Positions 43,257 through 52,285 of a DNA stretch of 64,000 nucleotides are shown one piece after another. This stretch comes from an uncultured Bacteroidales bacterium. Its GTDB lineage: Bacteria; Bacteroidota; Bacteroidia; Bacteroidales; Marinilabiliaceae. The translations under genes were made by a program, and so were the position numbers. The notes under the pieces were generated by a model that saw only the letters and a program-made list of their open reading frames with translations, did not search any database and had not been told where the DNA came from. Within the stretch, counting starts at the first letter, position 1. Each line of letters opens with the position of its first letter. Location of the stretch: the NCBI GenBank assembly GCA_937892255.1, contig CALAUL010000006.1:7523-71522 (forward strand), given 5' to 3'.

Positions 43257-44171
43257 CTTTTTTAAACCTTTTTTTAAAAAAGCAACGTCTTTAGAAATCT
43301 GCTCTTTCAGTAGTTCCAAGCTGTCAAATCGTATGACATCTCTTTTCTTGCTTACGAATGATATTGTCATAAGGTTTCCATATATAACTTCTGAGAAGTC
43401 CATTATATACACTTCTACTCTTTTTTCTGTATCTCCAATCGTAGGTCGAGTTCCCACAAATACAGCGGCGTTGTATGTGTTGTTGTCTATTTTTGCCTTT
43501 GCGGCATAGACTCCTTCTTGGGGTATAATTTTTTTGGTGTCGTCTAATGATATGTTGGCTGTCGGGTATCCTATGTTGCGTCCGATAGCATCTCCGTGCA
43601 CTACTTTTCCCTGCAGGGCATACTCTCTGCCAAGGAGTTTATTGGCAAGGGTTATGTTGCCTTGTCGAAGAGCTTCTCGGATTTGACTCGATGAACATAT
43701 ATTTCCGTCTTCTATCCATTGCGAGACTCGAGAGGCTCCAATGTTTTGTTTTCTGCATATCTCCTCGTAGTATTCGGGAGGGTAGTTTCCTTTGCCAAAT
43801 CTATGATTGTATCCCATGACAAAATGCCGTGCTCCGAGTTTGCCTACGATGTATGTTTCGAGAAACATTTCAGGTGACATTTGCGCCAAGGACGAGTCAA
43901 AAGGTATTATATAGAGGTAATCGACTCCACATTGAGCTATGGCTGACACTTTCTCTTCTGTTGTCATCAGTTTATAAGGAAGCGTTTCGCCTCCGAAGTA
44001 TGCTTTGGGGTGGCTGTCGAATGTTACGACTACAGATGGCATTCCCAACTCGTGTGCTTTATGCACCGTCTGACTTATCAGGTGTTGATGCCCGAGGTGC
44101 ACACCATCAAAAGTTCCCAACGTAACAACTGATACGTCTATAGTCATCAATATGTCTTGTATTATCTTCAT
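43245..44171 (-). CDS. ribF: Bifunctional riboflavin kinase / FAD synthetase
   Basis: 308 residues from the ATG at 44171 (MKIIQDILM); the longer frame starts inside the ketosynthase gene and is less likely. The FAD synthetase half has VVTLGTFDGVHLGHQHLI and MGYNHRFGKG. The riboflavin kinase half has GDAIGRNIGYPTANI, where the kinase motif PTAN is intact, and GTRPTIGDTEKRVEVYI. It makes FMN and FAD from riboflavin. It lies 5 bp after the ketosynthase stop, so it is co-transcribed with that cassette. Confidence 0.95.
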   Translation of the reverse strand: MKIIQDILMTIDVSVVTLGTFDGVHLGHQHLISQTVHKAHELGMPSVVVTFDSHPKAYFGGETLPYKLMTTEEKVSAIAQCGVDYLYIIPFDSSLAQMSPEMFLETYIVGKLGARHFVMGYNHRFGKGNYPPEYYEEICRKQNIGASRVSQWIEDGNICSSSQIREALRQGNITLANKLLGREYALQGKVVHGDAIGRNIGYPTANISLDDTKKIIPQEGVYAAKAKIDNNTYNAAVFVGTRPTIGDTEKRVEVYIMDFSEVIYGNLMTISFVSKKRDVIRFDSLELLKEQISKDVAFLKKGLKKFDF

Positions 44172-44176
44172 CTTTC

Positions 44177-45820
44177 TTATTGTCTGACTACGTATTCCAT
44201 CTTTAGATAATAGTGCTCTCCGAGTTTGTCGCAACTTCCTACTACGACTGCGTCATATCTATGACGATGCATCAACGCTTTTGCATATCGGTCAACTTCT
44301 TCGTCGCTATCAGAGATAAAGAATAGTCCTTCGCCCGTGATGCGGTGTCTTATACTTATCTCTCCTATTATAATATTAGGCAGTGTGTACACGAATATTG
44401 CCGGCGAGACAGGTATACAGTCATCAAGCATTGCTCTATGTTGTTTGTCGGTTTCTGTCGATGAATTGATATTACGCATAACAATGCCTATTTTGTCAGT
44501 TTGTGCCATATTCGTTCCTATACAACGCACCAAGAACTCCATTCCGATATAGCCGAGCTTACAAATATCACTCATCTTATAGAACTTTGCGTTGATATCG
44601 CCAAGTTGTTTGTAAGCCGCTCTGATAAAGGTTGCGAAGTCGTCATTACATCGATATAGTTCTGCGACGTCGCTTTGTATTATGCCGTCTTTTATTGTTA
44701 CTGATGCAATGCGCTTAGTGTCTATATCTGATGCGTCGTAACTGCTACTTATTGCAATGCTGTCATCACGTGCAATGACAACTGCAGCGTTACAACCACC
44801 AAATCCTGAAGCTGTTTTGACAAATGCCTTGCCACAAATAGTTCTGCTTTGTGATGACACGTTAAGTGGGAAAGGTGTTCCCAACTGCTCAAAGCCGAGT
44901 GTTGCCAGAAGCGTTCCTCTTCGATGTTGCTCTACGGACAAGGCAATCTCTATGACACCTGATGCTCCAAGAGTGTGTCCGAAGTAAGGTTTGAGGCTGT
45001 TAATGGGTATTTTGGATAGTCCGGCATGAGCTATTGCTTTTGATTCCATCTCATCGTTGTAGATGGTGGCTGTGCCATGTGCATTTATGAAAGCTATATC
45101 ATCTGCAGAGAGAGACGCTTCGGAGAGAGCTTCTTCGATAGCTTGACCAAGTGGTTGACCTGTGCGAGAAGGGCCAGAGATATGGTTCGCATCGTTCGTC
45201 ATGCTTCCTCCACACACTATATATCCTTCGGAGAGAGAGTCGTTGCAGGTAAGAAGTATGGCTCCACATGCTTCTCCCAACGAGAGCCCGTCACGACGTA
45301 CATCGTAAGGACGACACAGCTCTGCGCTGACACTCTTAAAGGCTTTAAATCCTGATGTTGTGAATTCTGTCATTAGGTCGGCCCCAACTACGACAATGTT
45401 GTCATAATAGCCTGCCTTTATATATCTGTCTGCCACAATGACGGCTGCCACACCTGATATACATGCATTACTGATGATTATGACATCGAGAGGCTTTACC
45501 TCCGGATATTGTTGCGATATATATTGCTTATAGACGGAGAAGTCCAACGGATTGCGACGGTGTATATTATCTATATCGCCTTTTGTAGTGGATATTATCA
45601 CTGCGGTGCGACCTTCGATATCATGCGGAAGGACGTCGCATGTGGCTTGTGCCATGATGTTCTCTATGTGTGAGAGTTGAGGCTCCGACAGCGACACGCT
45701 TATACTTTGACCTGCCACCGACACACCACTAAGCATGGCTTCGTAGTGTTGAGCCACCCCCATACCCATAGATGTGATAAGTGTAGACTTAGATATATAT
45801 GTTACTCTTTGGGCAACCAT
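44177..45820 (-). CDS. Beta-ketoacyl-ACP synthase fused to a degenerate second ketosynthase half
   Basis: 547 residues from the ATG at 45820 (MVAQRVTYISK); an upstream TTG is less likely. Residues 1-355 are a complete ketosynthase with active Cys in ISNACISGVAAV, His in NAHGTATIYNDE and His in YFGHTLGASGVIE. Residues about 400-547 look like a worn N-terminal ketosynthase half (KIGIVMRNINSSTETD, VYTLPNIIIGEISIRH), lacking a catalytic Cys. It resembles the ketosynthases of Bacteroidetes aryl-polyene-type clusters. Its start overlaps the thioesterase stop by 19 bases. Confidence 0.82.
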   Translation of the reverse strand: MVAQRVTYISKSTLITSMGMGVAQHYEAMLSGVSVAGQSISVSLSEPQLSHIENIMAQATCDVLPHDIEGRTAVIISTTKGDIDNIHRRNPLDFSVYKQYISQQYPEVKPLDVIIISNACISGVAAVIVADRYIKAGYYDNIVVVGADLMTEFTTSGFKAFKSVSAELCRPYDVRRDGLSLGEACGAILLTCNDSLSEGYIVCGGSMTNDANHISGPSRTGQPLGQAIEEALSEASLSADDIAFINAHGTATIYNDEMESKAIAHAGLSKIPINSLKPYFGHTLGASGVIEIALSVEQHRRGTLLATLGFEQLGTPFPLNVSSQSRTICGKAFVKTASGFGGCNAAVVIARDDSIAISSSYDASDIDTKRIASVTIKDGIIQSDVAELYRCNDDFATFIRAAYKQLGDINAKFYKMSDICKLGYIGMEFLVRCIGTNMAQTDKIGIVMRNINSSTETDKQHRAMLDDCIPVSPAIFVYTLPNIIIGEISIRHRITGEGLFFISDSDEEVDRYAKALMHRHRYDAVVVGSCDKLGEHYYLKMEYVVRQ

Positions 45821-46260
45821 CGTTCTTTCCAACGGGTGTAAAATTCTGGACAGACATATTGTATCTCGCCTGTATCAAGTGAGGTGAATACTTGCAATGT
45901 CGATGCAGTAGCTACAATACTCATGTCGCTCTCACGGTAAATGACATACTCCAAGTTTATCTTTGCGCCTTCACATGGTATATACCGTGTTTCGATGATT
46001 GCTCTTTCACCCGAGCGCAGCGACATTTTGTAGTCGATGTTGATATTGACGATAGGTGCGGCTATGCGTTCACGAAAATAGTCTTCATAGCCTATACCTT
46101 GATAACGTTTACCGAATGCTTCACGACCATCTTCGAGATACATGACGTAACTGCCATGCCATGCTACAAGCATTGAGTCCACTTCCGAGAAGCGAACTTG
46201 AATGGTTATGCGGTCGATAAGAGCCGGCTCATGTAGTTTGGTCCGTTGTCTTTTTGCCAT
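45802..46260 (-). CDS. Hotdog-fold acyl-CoA/ACP thioesterase
   Basis: 152 residues with the 4-hydroxybenzoyl-CoA thioesterase pattern: IQVRFSEVDSMLVAWHGSYV followed by EDGREAFGKRY. The Asp in SEVDSM is at the catalytic position of this family. It probably releases acyl chains from ACP or CoA. Its neighbours are the dehydratase (27 bp before) and the ketosynthase (overlapping after), so it belongs to the same small pathway. Confidence 0.85.
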   Translation of the reverse strand: MAKRQRTKLHEPALIDRITIQVRFSEVDSMLVAWHGSYVMYLEDGREAFGKRYQGIGYEDYFRERIAAPIVNINIDYKMSLRSGERAIIETRYIPCEGAKINLEYVIYRESDMSIVATASTLQVFTSLDTGEIQYVCPEFYTRWKERWLPKE

Positions 46261-46287
46261 TATACCTTAATATGAAAGATAAGTGTA

Positions 46288-46722
46288 TTATTTAGTGGCA
46301 ACTTTCATTTTGCCTTGAGCTATCACCTCTTCGCCCACACGTACTGTAGCACCTACAAGTGTAATATCACCTACTTGAGCCTCAAAGACTATAGTTGTAT
46401 GCAGTGTTTCGCCTTGTTTTGGCAAACGGCTGATGGTGAGTTTATTTATCGAGCCGATGAATCCAAGAGGGACATTCTCTCCTTTTGACAGAGCCATGTA
46501 GCCTATCTGCATGGCTCCGCTCTGAGCGATATGTTCTATAAGACCTCCATCGAGGAGTGCGCCGTTGCAGCAGAACATATTGTCGGCAGATATTGTAAGT
46601 CCCGAGACGGAAGTATTGTCTTCCATTCCGTAGAAACTGTCTATCATCACTATAGGCTGACGTTGCGGTATGTACTTGCAGATGTCGTCGCCTTTTACTA
46701 TAGGTTCGTTGATGTTTATCAT
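46288..46722 (-). CDS. 3-hydroxyacyl-ACP dehydratase-like protein (hotdog fold)
   Basis: 144 residues. YIPQRQPIVMIDSFY resembles the P-H/Q-R-x-P-x-x-x-x-D start of FabZ/ApeI-type dehydratases, and GGLIEHIAQSGAMQIGY the central helix. The usual catalytic His in PHRxP is Gln here, so activity may rest on the Glu of IEHIAQ or be reduced. It overlaps the methyltransferase stop by 4 bases (ATGA-type coupling). Confidence 0.75.
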   Translation of the reverse strand: MININEPIVKGDDICKYIPQRQPIVMIDSFYGMEDNTSVSGLTISADNMFCCNGALLDGGLIEHIAQSGAMQIGYMALSKGENVPLGFIGSINKLTISRLPKQGETLHTTIVFEAQVGDITLVGATVRVGEEVIAQGKMKVATK

Positions 46723-47807
46723 TGTATTTTACATTCCATTATTGAGTGTCCATGACCTAAGCCGTCGTGTATGGCTACCACCTTCAGTCCGGCGGCATTG
46801 ACGCATCGTTCCATGTCGGACGAGTGATACATCTTACTGTTGCCATTAGCGAGGGCTGTAAAATATATACTTGTGAGAGTCAAGCAATATGCTGCCGTCT
46901 CGTATTTCTGTCTGTCCCAAAATGTCTCCATTATATAGAGTGTCGTATCTGACGACATAGAGTACGCTGCACGTGTGAGAATGCTTGTCACCTCGCTTTC
47001 GGAGAAGCAGTCAAGGAACTGGCTCATCCATATAGCGTCAAACCCTGTCGGAAACGGCACATTGTCATCGAGGAGGTTGGCTCCATGTCCGAAGATTCGT
47101 TCTGCACCCTTTAGACCTTTGGTCTGACCGCGCATCATCTCGAGTTGCTGTGGGAGGTCCATGATAGTAACCTCAACATTGTCATCATAGCCTACACACT
47201 GCAACGCCCAACGGCCTGTGTTTCCTCCCACATCGAGAAGCCTACGTGTAGTACGTGAACCCAAGACTATCGAAAGAGCTTCACTGAATGAGTTGTCGCT
47301 ATAGAAATGGTCAAAGCCAAACCAACTTTTCTGAACCTGCTCGGGAAGTTGCGATAATCCTTCGTATATAGTAGACCATGTACCGAATACTTTCAGCCCT
47401 TCCGGCTTGCCGTTGAGGAGTGACTCTTCAAGATTGAAGAGGCCAAGATAGTTGACATCGTGGTTGAAGTCCATGTTGGCTTTAACGAGTTTGTCGTTGA
47501 GCAAAAACCAACCGGCTTTCGAGAGCTTATAGTTGTCACCATCTACGTATACCGTACCTATTGACAACGAGGCTTCGAGAAGTACTTGTGCCGCATACTG
47601 ACTTATTCGACATTGCTCTGCTACTTGATTATGCGTCAGACCTTCTCTGTTGTCGCTCAACAGTTTGAGTATGCCGAACTTCACCATGAGACGCGACACC
47701 TGAAATACCATAGGCGCAAAAGCAATCTCGTGTGCCAAGCGTTGTGCTTCTAAAGCAGTAGTTTTGTCGGTTGTATACCTATCTTCAAGCTCTTTAAAGA
47801 GTTTCAT
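46719..47807 (-). CDS. SAM-dependent O-methyltransferase (caffeate/hydroxyneurosporene type)
   Basis: 362 residues. An N-terminal dimerisation and winged-helix domain (VSRLMVKFGILKLL, GLTHNQVAEQC) is followed by a Rossmann domain with the SAM motif RRLLDVGGNTGRWAL, VTIMDLPQQLEMM and a C-terminal GLGHGHSIMECK. This layout matches plant-type O-methyltransferases found in aryl polyene and related pigment clusters, where they methylate a ring hydroxyl. It is the first gene of the four-gene cassette and has a -7 element before it. Confidence 0.85.
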   Translation of the reverse strand: MKLFKELEDRYTTDKTTALEAQRLAHEIAFAPMVFQVSRLMVKFGILKLLSDNREGLTHNQVAEQCRISQYAAQVLLEASLSIGTVYVDGDNYKLSKAGWFLLNDKLVKANMDFNHDVNYLGLFNLEESLLNGKPEGLKVFGTWSTIYEGLSQLPEQVQKSWFGFDHFYSDNSFSEALSIVLGSRTTRRLLDVGGNTGRWALQCVGYDDNVEVTIMDLPQQLEMMRGQTKGLKGAERIFGHGANLLDDNVPFPTGFDAIWMSQFLDCFSESEVTSILTRAAYSMSSDTTLYIMETFWDRQKYETAAYCLTLTSIYFTALANGNSKMYHSSDMERCVNAAGLKVVAIHDGLGHGHSIMECKIQ

Positions 47808-47842
47808 AGTCGATTGTTGTTACGTTAAGTGTATAATCTCGA

Positions 47843-47850
47843 CAAAGTTA
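47843..47850 (-). promoter_or_regulatory. -7 element before the methyltransferase cassette
   Basis: The minus strand reads TAACTTTG, about 35 bases before the ATG at 47807 and overlapping the ribD stop codon. No well-spaced -33 element is seen. Confidence 0.4.
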
Positions 47851-48909
47851 GTGTTTCTTTTCGAATATATCTAATTCCGACCCATCTATATTGTAGTGAT
47901 TGACAAGTGTCAAACCCTCAGGCAAATAGGGTGCCTTTACTCCTGCGTTGAGGACAATAGGTCCGCGATAACGATAAATGCGGTCCCACATGTCACTACC
48001 AATGAAGTGATTGAGCGTCACAGCACCTCCCTCTACTATGACGCTCTGAACCTCCATATCATACAGTGCATCGAGAATATGAGAGAGAGCGTTGTCGGAG
48101 AAGTCGATACGTTTATACACCTTCGAGGTGGTGCTATCATCTTTCGAGGCGTTGAGTATGAGTGTAGGCAAATCATCGGAAAGAAGTGTCGTGTTGTCTG
48201 ACAGTCGCAGATGTGGGTCGATGACGACACGCAGAGGTTGGTTGCCTTGCCATAGTCGCAGAGTGAGAGACGGGTTATCGAGCAGAGCTGTATTTACACC
48301 TATCATGATAGCAGACTCTGTGGAGCGTTGTTTGTGAACTATTCTGCGACATGCTTCGTTGGTGAGCCATGTCGGTCGGTTGGTTGCGTCACGTGGAGCA
48401 TCGATATATCCGTCTGCCGACTCTGCCCACTTGAGAATGATATAGGGACGATGTTGCTCATGATACGTAAAGAACCGTCTGTTGATATGTCGGCATTGGC
48501 TCTCGAGAACGCCTGTCGTGACGTCTATGCCTGCCTTGCGCATCATGTCGATACCTCTGCCCGAGACTTCGGAGAAAGTATCTACACAGCCAACTACTAC
48601 ACGAGGTATATGATTGTCGATGATGAGCTTTGCGCACGGAGGAGTGCGTCCCCAGTGAGCACACGGCTCAAGATTGACGTACAACGTGCTACGAGATAGC
48701 AACTCTTTGTCTGCAACACTTGCTACAGCATTAACTTCGGCGTGCGGAGTACCTGCTTTGCGATGATAGCCTTCGCCTATAATCTTGCCCTCGCAGACTA
48801 TGACACTGCCAACCATGGGGTTAGGATAAGTGTCGCCTTCTGCCATCTGTGCCAATTCGAGACACCTCTGCATATACATCTCATCGATGTTTCTCTGTTC
48901 GTTGCTCAT
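47848..48909 (-). CDS. ribD: Bifunctional riboflavin deaminase / reductase
   Basis: 353 residues. The deaminase half (1-145) has the zinc site GTPHAEVNAVASV and LEPCAHWGRTPPC. The reductase half (150-353) has YIILKWAESADGYID, AIMIGVNTALLDNPSLTLR and VQSVIVEGGAVTLNHF. It carries out the second and third steps of riboflavin synthesis (deamination, then ribosyl side-chain reduction). ribF lies downstream beyond a four-gene lipid-like cassette, so the riboflavin genes are split by it. Confidence 0.95.
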   Translation of the reverse strand: MSNEQRNIDEMYMQRCLELAQMAEGDTYPNPMVGSVIVCEGKIIGEGYHRKAGTPHAEVNAVASVADKELLSRSTLYVNLEPCAHWGRTPPCAKLIIDNHIPRVVVGCVDTFSEVSGRGIDMMRKAGIDVTTGVLESQCRHINRRFFTYHEQHRPYIILKWAESADGYIDAPRDATNRPTWLTNEACRRIVHKQRSTESAIMIGVNTALLDNPSLTLRLWQGNQPLRVVIDPHLRLSDNTTLLSDDLPTLILNASKDDSTTSKVYKRIDFSDNALSHILDALYDMEVQSVIVEGGAVTLNHFIGSDMWDRIYRYRGPIVLNAGVKAPYLPEGLTLVNHYNIDGSELDIFEKKH

Positions 48910-49139
48910 CTCTTACATTATTTGTTGGCGAAGATAACGTTTTTTTATCAGAGAGAGCCTTGCCTCATAGTATTTGCTTGGCGAAGAACTTTACGCAGAA
49001 GATGGCCTCATGACACCTCGACAAGATAAATATAACATATCACATCGGACGACGTAGAAGGCACATACCGATACGAACACTTTTTGTTCGACACGGAGAA
49101 TGCCTATAACACTCAAAGTGCAAAATGAATATAAAATAC

Positions 49140-49147
49140 TATATTTG
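49140..49147 (+). promoter_or_regulatory. -7 element before the first LRR lipoprotein gene
   Basis: TATATTTG, about 20 bases before the ATG at 49168. The 258-bp gap between ribD and this gene holds nothing else I recognise. Confidence 0.4.
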
Positions 49148-49167
49148 GAGCAAGAAAGGATTAATAT

Positions 49168-50049
49168 ATGAATAAACCAAAACTGATATTATCAACATTA
49201 TGCATAGTAATGACCCTCTGTGCATGTTCGGAACTATTCGGAGATTCGCTAAGCTATAAGATAAACTATGACCGCAAATGTGCAAAAGTCAAACGTGGTT
49301 GGTATACGGGCGATGTAGTGATACCCGAGAAAATAGAGAGCGAAGGAAACATCTACCCTGTCAACGAATTAGAACTCATAGCATTCTTTGGCTGTCATGA
49401 ACTTACAAGCATCAGACTGCCCAAGTCTATCAATGTAATAGGACCTCACGCCTTTGATGGCTGTGTAGAACTCACAGAGGTCAAGATCCCTTGTCGCATA
49501 ACGATATTGGAAGAAGGCATATTCAACGGGTGCAGCAAGCTCAAAGAAGTGACTTTACCCGAACGTATACAAAGGATAGAAGCGTTTGCCTTCAACTCGT
49601 GTGAGAGTCTGACAAACATAAACATTCCCGACCATGTAAACTACATAGGCAATCATGCCTTCGGCTGTTGTAAATCACTTACACAGATAAGCATGTCGGA
49701 CAATGTAGAGACTCTCGGACAACGAGTATTCAACAAATGTAGCTCACTTAAAAGCATACGAATATCTAACGCCATCACCTGCATAGAAAGAGGTGCCTTC
49801 AACGGCTGCGAAGCTCTCGAAGCTATAACATTGCCATCAGGCGTTGACTCTTTGGCCGCCTTTGCTCTCACCAACTGCAAAGCCCTTAAGAGCATCACCA
49901 TGAAGAGCCTTACTCCGCCACGTCTGACGGAAGAGACTTTCGACTCGCTGACATACAACGCTACACTCTACGTGCCACGCGAGAGCATTGAGCTATACCG
50001 CAAGTCGGACATTTGGAATGCCTTCAAAGAGATAAAAAGCATAGATTGA
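49168..50049 (+). CDS. BspA-type leucine-rich repeat lipoprotein
   Basis: 293 residues. Signal peptide with lipobox near LCACS (residues 17-21). From about 60 there are nine or so LRR_5 units of about 23 residues (for example GCHELTSIRLPKSINVIGPH, GCVELTEVKIPCRI, CKALKSITMKSLTPP), followed by the family's typical end LYVPRESIELYRKSDIW. BspA-like proteins act in adhesion and surface display in Bacteroidetes. It lies in a short two-gene group with the next, related lipoprotein. Confidence 0.88.
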   Translation: MNKPKLILSTLCIVMTLCACSELFGDSLSYKINYDRKCAKVKRGWYTGDVVIPEKIESEGNIYPVNELELIAFFGCHELTSIRLPKSINVIGPHAFDGCVELTEVKIPCRITILEEGIFNGCSKLKEVTLPERIQRIEAFAFNSCESLTNINIPDHVNYIGNHAFGCCKSLTQISMSDNVETLGQRVFNKCSSLKSIRISNAITCIERGAFNGCEALEAITLPSGVDSLAAFALTNCKALKSITMKSLTPPRLTEETFDSLTYNATLYVPRESIELYRKSDIWNAFKEIKSID

Positions 50050-50207
50050 TATTTTTTCCCTTGCACAACGTGTCATATTGTAAGTGAAAGAAAATCATAA
50101 CGCAAAGCAATCTTTTGCGTACAATAAATTGCGTATTGACCGTGTGACTTAGAGACACATGACGTTAATGCTCCGGATATAGTGTATAACTCTCAAACTA
50201 AGCCGTC

Positions 50208-51200
50208 ATGAACAGATCAATAGTAATATTGTGCGCACCCGTTCTATTTGCCGGATGTGCCGTAGAGACACCCGACAACATCAACTTTGCCTTTGATGAC
50301 GACACACGTACTGCTACCATCACCGGCTACTACTACGGAGATACAGTCATTGTGCCCGAAGCTCTCTCTAATATGGTATCAGAATATAGAGTGACAAGCA
50401 TAGCTCCGGACGCCTTTACAGGCTGTGACAGCCTGCGTTATGTAGTACTGCCCGACGGTCTTGTGAATATATCTGAAAGAGCATTTTTCAACTGCACACA
50501 ACTCGACTACATCAAGATACCCAAAAGCGTACAAAGCATAGGAGCCAACGCCTTTAGAGGTTGTAAGATATTCAACGACTCAAACCGTTGGACCGACAAC
50601 GCTCTCTATATCGACAATTGGCTAATACGCATAAAAGTCGACACATCATACTACACTATAGCCGACACCATAGAACATATAGCCGATGGAGCTTTCAGCG
50701 GCTATCAATCCGACAACCCTCTGACAGATGTCTATGTTAGCAATGTCAACACACACTACACCTCCGAGTGCGGAATACTCTTCAACAAAGAGAAGAGCAA
50801 ACTGATATGCTATCCACGACTGAAAGCCGACACAGCCTACACAATACCCGAGAGTGTCACGACAATAGGTGCAGTAGCCTTCATAGGTAACACCAGCCTT
50901 AAACACGTAAAGATAAACCCCAACGTTACATCGATAGGAATATCAGCCTTCAGAGGTTGCAACGCACTGAAACAAGTGACATTGCCCGCAAATGTGACGA
51001 TGATAGACGACAAAGCATTCTCGTGGTGTAGCAGTCTCGAACAGGTGACGTCTCTCAACCCCGAACCACCGCGTATGGGTGAGATAGTCTTTGACGGAGT
51101 AAGCTCCGACATACCACTGTATGTTCCCAAAGAGAGCGTACTACTCTACAGTCAACACGAACAATGGAGCTACTTCCACAATATAATAGCTATAGAATAA
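50208..51200 (+). CDS. BspA-type leucine-rich repeat lipoprotein
   Basis: 330 residues. Lipobox near LFAGC (residues 13-17). LRR_5 repeats run from about 60, such as GCDSLRYVVLPDGLVNISER, CTQLDYIKIPKSVQSIGANA and GCNALKQVTLPANVTMIDDK, with an insert around 125-205 that breaks the register (WTDNALYIDNWLIRI). It ends LYVPKESVLLYSQHEQW, like its neighbour, so the pair probably arose by duplication. It would be anchored in the outer membrane and act in surface binding; the ligand is unknown. Confidence 0.87.
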   Translation: MNRSIVILCAPVLFAGCAVETPDNINFAFDDDTRTATITGYYYGDTVIVPEALSNMVSEYRVTSIAPDAFTGCDSLRYVVLPDGLVNISERAFFNCTQLDYIKIPKSVQSIGANAFRGCKIFNDSNRWTDNALYIDNWLIRIKVDTSYYTIADTIEHIADGAFSGYQSDNPLTDVYVSNVNTHYTSECGILFNKEKSKLICYPRLKADTAYTIPESVTTIGAVAFIGNTSLKHVKINPNVTSIGISAFRGCNALKQVTLPANVTMIDDKAFSWCSSLEQVTSLNPEPPRMGEIVFDGVSSDIPLYVPKESVLLYSQHEQWSYFHNIIAIE

Positions 51201-51220
51201 GACAATACACACGATACGAC

Positions 51221-51254
51221 GAAAGGTTGTCAGCAAACACGCAGACAACCTTTC
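51221..51254. other. Strong inverted repeat after the second LRR gene
   Basis: GAAAGGTTGTC (51221-51231) and GACAACCTTTC (51244-51254) form a perfect 11-bp stem with a 12-nt loop, but no T tract follows. It may end or stabilise the LRR transcript. Confidence 0.5.
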
Positions 51255-51314
51255 ATCATGCAATACACATAATATATTACCTACATCACCTCAAAGCAAT
51301 TGCATAAAGTTGAC

Positions 51315-51322
51315 TACATTTG
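51315..51322 (+). promoter_or_regulatory. -7 element before prmC
   Basis: TACATTTG matches TAnnTTTG and predicts a leader of about 15-20 bases before the ATG at 51345. It excludes the in-frame TTG at 51300 as the start. Confidence 0.45.
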
Positions 51323-51344
51323 CAACAAAATAACGTATGAGCCA

Positions 51345-52199
51345 ATGACCACCATAGCACAACTACGCAACGAGATAAAGGCAACAATAGCCGAGACACT
51401 GACCGAAGAGACGTCGACCCTCGCACGCGACCTCATCTGCGATACACTCGACATGTCTCTGACCCAACTGCTGATGCACTCCGACGACACACTATCTGAC
51501 GAGACAGTTCAAGAGATACGTCACAAAGCCTTACGCATAAGAGAGAACGAACCGCTGCAATACGTGACAGGCAAAGCCTATTTCGGAGGACGTATCTTCG
51601 AAGTGAACACCTCAACCCTCATACCGCGACCGGAAACCGAACAACTTACATCACTCATCTGCCAAGCTACTCCCACCGACACACCACAACGAATACTCGA
51701 CATAGGTACAGGCTCGGGTTGCATAGCCATAACCCTTAAATGCAACATGCCACACTCCACACTCCACGCCATAGACATCTCCGAAAAGGCACTGCAACAA
51801 GCCTCCGCCAATGCCCTTCGACATAAAGCTGACATCACCTTCGAGAGGTGCGACATACTCAACGACACACCCTCCGCCGAAAACTTTGACATAGTGGTAA
51901 GCAATCCTCCATATATATGCGAAAGCGAACGCACAAGCATGGCTGACAACGTCCTGCTGCACGAACCACACACAGCACTCTTCGTCCCCGACAACGACCC
52001 ACTCCTCTTCTACCGACGTATAGCCACGCTGTGCTTGGAAGAAAATCTGCTCAGAAAAGAAGGAACACTCTACTTCGAAATCAACGAAGCCTACGGCACA
52101 CAAACCAAGCTACTGTTAGAAAACTTAGGCTATGCAGAGTGTCAGATACTCCACGACATATACGGTAAGGAGAGAATAGTAATTGCTAAAAAGATTTAA
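51345..52199 (+). CDS. prmC: Release factor glutamine methyltransferase
   Basis: 284 residues from the ATG at 51345 (MTTIAQLRNEIK), chosen because a -7 element lies upstream of it. N-terminal helical domain 1-95, then the methyltransferase domain with RILDIGTGSGCIAITLK (SAM motif), IDISEKALQQASANA and the catalytic VVSNPPYICESE. PrmC methylates the Gln of the GGQ loop of release factors 1 and 2. It lies between LRR genes and trxA. Confidence 0.94.
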   Translation: MTTIAQLRNEIKATIAETLTEETSTLARDLICDTLDMSLTQLLMHSDDTLSDETVQEIRHKALRIRENEPLQYVTGKAYFGGRIFEVNTSTLIPRPETEQLTSLICQATPTDTPQRILDIGTGSGCIAITLKCNMPHSTLHAIDISEKALQQASANALRHKADITFERCDILNDTPSAENFDIVVSNPPYICESERTSMADNVLLHEPHTALFVPDNDPLLFYRRIATLCLEENLLRKEGTLYFEINEAYGTQTKLLLENLGYAECQILHDIYGKERIVIAKKI

Positions 52200-52225
52200 A
52201 AATAAATCCTTTTACACTCAAATAC

Positions 52226-52256
52226 TTGCAATTGTAAAACTAACTCCCTATCTTGG
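52226..52256 (+). promoter_or_regulatory. Probable promoter for thioredoxin
   Basis: TTG (52226-52228), a 20-bp spacer and TATCTTGG (52249-52256), one mismatch from TAnnTTTG, lie about 30 bp before the ATG at 52286. Confidence 0.45.
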
Positions 52257-52285
52257 GAAAGGCATTAACAATAAACAGACTACAC

